Source of the DNA: a virus
Strand: one strand, 5' to 3'
Virus record (IMG/VR): IMGVR_UViG_3300032296_001952
Span: 1-22,072 of that record
DNA length: 22,072 nucleotides
Made by a program: the position numbers and the translations under genes. Every line of letters starts with the position of its first letter. Position 1 is the first letter of the stretch. Shown piece by piece: positions 20,361-22,072 of the stretch. The notes below the pieces were generated by a model, which saw nothing but the letters and a program-made list of their open reading frames with translations, did no database searches and was not told the origin of the DNA.

Positions 20361-20989
20361 CGGCGGCGGGTAAATCCACCAATTATTCCACCGATTGCCA
20401 AAAGAGAAATTGCGCCAGGTGCTGGCACAACACCCACGCCGAAATCGCACCAGTCAATCAGATTGCCTTGCGTGTTGCCACCCACTGCGCTCACAGCCTC
20501 AAACGCAAACCGCATGGAATTTCCCAAAGATGTCACACTGCCGTAGTTCAATACCCATGCAGTGTTGTCTGCGGAAAATTCACTAGTGTATACGGTGGTG
20601 TCATTTCCTCCACCCCAATCTCCATCCGATCCCAAGTCCGTAATTGTCAGTCGCATCGTGTCTGTGCCGTACCGTCCGTGGTGGGCAAAGTGCCAGTTCA
20701 CCGAAGAACCAGCACTGATGGGAGCCACCGTCTGATACAGAGTGGAAGCGTAGTTTGCATTCAGTTCCGCGCAACGAGTTCCATCGTATGCGCTGATCTC
20801 CATGTATTCTCCCCAAATCTCAATAAGATTGTCGGGAGCAGTGGTGAGCCATGAAGTGTCGATTCCGCCCTGTATAAATCCGTATCCGTAATACACATCG
20901 TTGTTCTCAAAACTTCCATCAACCAATCCGCCCATAGCGGATGCGCTGACAGTTGCTGCACCGATAGCCGACAGTATTTGCTTTTGCAT
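20357..20989 (-). CDS. Secreted protein with PEP-CTERM-like sorting tail
   Basis: 210 residues. N-terminal signal-like segment (QILSAIGAATVSASAMGG); then a galactose-binding/jelly-roll-like secreted domain: DGSFENNDVYYG..., YGTDTMRLTITDLGSDGDWG, then WCDFGVGV. The end is VPAPGAISLLAIGGIIGGFTRRR in sense: the VPAPG box, a ~13-residue membrane helix, and RRR (write-up of residues ~188-210). This three-part tail is the PEP-CTERM signal processed by an exosortase in Gram-negative bacteria; the VPAPG variant is frequent in planctomycetes. A phage gene for such a substrate would decorate the infected host envelope. Ribosome binding site AAGGAG; follows the 20999 gene after 9 bases in one operon. 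Confidence 0.75.
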   Translation of the reverse strand: MQKQILSAIGAATVSASAMGGLVDGSFENNDVYYGYGFIQGGIDTSWLTTAPDNLIEIWGEYMEISAYDGTRCAELNANYASTLYQTVAPISAGSSVNWHFAHHGRYGTDTMRLTITDLGSDGDWGGGNDTTVYTSEFSADNTAWVLNYGSVTSLGNSMRFAFEAVSAVGGNTQGNLIDWCDFGVGVVPAPGAISLLAIGGIIGGFTRRR

Positions 20990-20998
20990 CTAGTCTCC

Positions 20999-21775
20999 TT
21001 ATGCCCGTCTGCGATTGTGAATGAGTCCGCTCATGGCAAAAAGAGTGATGGGAGCAGGAGAGGGAACAACCGCTCCTGCATATGAGTACGCAAACCCGCT
21101 GCTGTCATCAAACGGCAGCAGAGGCGCACTAAACGAAATCGTGTACAGCGGCGGAAGAGGTTCGCTCAATGCCGCAATGAGATTTTTCGAAACTTCTTGT
21201 ATTTCGGCAGAGGTGATCTGCTGCAAGCCTGGCTTGCTGATGTTCGTGTCTGTGGTGTACGGACTCCAGTCTTCAACGATGGGAGAGGGCTGCTCCCCTG
21301 TCATCGAAATTCTGCTGCCTGCCCAGACACCAGAGATGTCTCCGTTGCCGCCCGAATCTTGATTTGTTATGGATTTGTTCTTTGGAATGTACGGCTTCCA
21401 CCCGCCACCCCAACCAATCTTCGTGGTGTTATCAGCAGGAGCGGCAGACTGATCCGATGGTGCAGCCTCGCCCGTGATCTTCTCCTGCATTGCTTTGGCA
21501 GAGTCGATCTTCGCGGTGATCTTGTCCACCATTTCCTGCCCGATCACTACACCACCAACAGCAGTAGCCAGTTGGAATGCAATAAGTTTTTTCTTCAGGC
21601 TTTTGACTTCAGCCTCGGCTTCGTCTGCCCGCTTTGCGTTTTCGGCTTCCCGCTCGCGCCGTTCGGCTTCACGGGCTTCAACACATTTTTTAAGACCCTC
21701 GCGGAGTTCTTCCCGCTCGGCATTCTTTAGTTTTTCACATTCACACGGCGATCCTGCGCTGTGCTTGTGTGTCAT
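20999..21775 (-). CDS. Coiled-coil protein with PEP-CTERM-like tail
   Basis: 258 residues. Residues ~10-66: a long Glu/Lys/Arg coiled coil with an N-terminal CxC; ~67-85 a hydrophobic segment (IAFQLATAVGGVVIG); a polar Ser/Pro/Gly-rich middle; then a C-terminal VPSPAP box, short hydrophobic stretch (ITLFAMSGLI) and HNRRRA end. The tail resembles PEP-CTERM but is weaker than its neighbour's, and there is no N-terminal signal peptide, so export would depend on the internal hydrophobic segment. CAGGAGG precedes the ATG; a CATAAATA motif lies ~54 bases upstream. It forms an operon with the 20357 gene. Confidence 0.6.
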   Translation of the reverse strand: MTHKHSAGSPCECEKLKNAEREELREGLKKCVEAREAERREREAENAKRADEAEAEVKSLKKKLIAFQLATAVGGVVIGQEMVDKITAKIDSAKAMQEKITGEAAPSDQSAAPADNTTKIGWGGGWKPYIPKNKSITNQDSGGNGDISGVWAGSRISMTGEQPSPIVEDWSPYTTDTNISKPGLQQITSAEIQEVSKNLIAALSEPLPPLYTISFSAPLLPFDDSSGFAYSYAGAVVPSPAPITLFAMSGLIHNRRRA

Positions 21776-21813
21776 CTGTCCAGACCTCCTGTGTTGGGAT
21801 CAGGACAAATAGA

Positions 21814-21851
21814 AAACTCCCGTAGGACTATTTATGTCTCTACAGGAGTTT
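21814..21851 (-). promoter_or_regulatory. Hairpin combining a terminator with a late promoter in its loop
   Basis: AAACTCC/GGAGTTT, one mismatch, GTAG/CTAC, then GAC/GTC with one bulge; the 7-base loop and its edge hold CATAAATA (21836-21829, minus). The minus-strand stem is followed by TTTTCT. It would end the 21875 transcript and start the one for 20999. Confidence 0.6.
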
Positions 21852-21874
21852 GAAGTAGCGCGTTAGCGCAATAT

Positions 21875-22009
21875 TTACTTCTTGCGGCGCGGCTTGGGCT
21901 TCCATTGAGAAATGTTGAACAGGCGATCCACCGCCGTGAACGCCAGTGCAATCACCACGCCGCCCATGAAAATCGCCATCAAGTTTCCGAATCCGTCATC
22001 AATTCCCAT
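21875..22009 (-). CDS. Small membrane protein (44 residues), unknown
   Basis: One membrane helix (residues ~9-27, NLMAIFMGGVVIALAFTAV) followed by a basic tail (KPKPRRKK). ATG 22009 is chosen because AAGGAG lies 7 bases before it; ATG 22015 is too close. One-span with positive tail: N-out, C-in by the positive-inside rule. Holin-like by layout only (holins of class III have one span), and no lysin is visible here, so that is speculation. It overlaps the upstream gene by 11 bases. Confidence 0.6.
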   Translation of the reverse strand: MGIDDGFGNLMAIFMGGVVIALAFTAVDRLFNISQWKPKPRRKK

Positions 22010-22072
22010 TGTCATTCTCCTTTTTTATGAAACGCTTCCACTCGTTCAGAGTTCGTTTGGCGGCACGGAATA
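21999..22072 (-). CDS. C-terminal end of an unknown protein (cut by window edge)
   Basis: The last 23 codons, starting FRAAKRTLNEWKRFIKKEND, then NGN and TGA. Basic amphipathic helix. It overlaps the next gene by 11 bases, as in coupled phage genes. Only the tail is visible, so nothing can be said of its role. Confidence 0.5.
   Translation of the reverse strand, partial: FRAAKRTLNEWKRFIKKENDNGN

Noticed and set aside
1-22072. CRISPR arrays, insertion sequences, integrase or attachment sites
   Set aside because: No regularly spaced direct repeats, transposase motifs or integrase genes were seen on either strand.

Overview
This window carries the virion and accessory genes of a T4-like myovirus (contractile-tailed phage) or a close relative. 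The evidence is recognisable T4-type proteins: a gp27-like hub, gp53, a gp48-like tube cap, gp4, a gp19/gp54-like tube protein, a gp26-like protein, a tape-measure-like protein, gp32 and gp33. There are also several CATAAATA/TATAAATA/CTAAATA late-promoter motifs. The gp32 lacks the T4 zinc cysteines, as in marine and cyanophage-type relatives, so the phage is distant from T4 itself. The host cannot be fixed. Two proteins with PEP-CTERM-like tails (VPAPG and VPSPA, then a hydrophobic stretch, then RRR) point to a Gram-negative host with an exosortase, possibly a planctomycete; this is inference.

Layout. Positions 1-3666 (minus) hold a gp27-like hub (cut by the left edge), gp53 and gp48, read from a late promoter at 3698-3705. 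Positions 3707-8206 (plus) hold gp4, a conserved unknown, a tail-tube-like protein, then a gp26-like gene whose end shows a textbook -1 frameshift site (T7 plus hairpin) just before the tape measure. Positions 8264-9552 (minus) hold gp32 and gp33. Positions 9610-12719 (plus) hold two large virion surface or structural proteins. From about 12711 to the right edge everything is on the minus strand: small genes, tRNAs and host-interaction genes, with two more virion adhesin-like genes at 18285-19496.

Three RNA features stand out. (1) 17223-17479 is a tRNA-Lys(UUU) interrupted in its anticodon loop by a compact (~194 nt) group I intron resembling the cyanobacterial tRNA-Leu intron; an HNH endonuclease gene lies immediately downstream, with its ribosome binding site in the loop of a perfect 10-bp hairpin. 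(2) 19535-19864 is a circularly permuted (two-piece) tmRNA with the G3-U70 alanine identity pair, a 12-residue tag (ATTNANRMAMAA), a T4-type late promoter and a rho-independent terminator. (3) The -1 frameshift signal lies at 6157-6194. Other tRNAs: Thr(UGU), Gln(UUG), Glu(UUC), Gly(UCC).

Regulation as seen in the sequence: virion genes follow T4-type late motifs, which would be served by the gp33 co-activator encoded here. gp32 and several small accessory genes have sigma70-like promoters (TTGAC-type -35, 16-base spacer, TAnnnT -10). Two late motifs sit inside hairpin loops, one of which also looks like the terminator of the gene before it.
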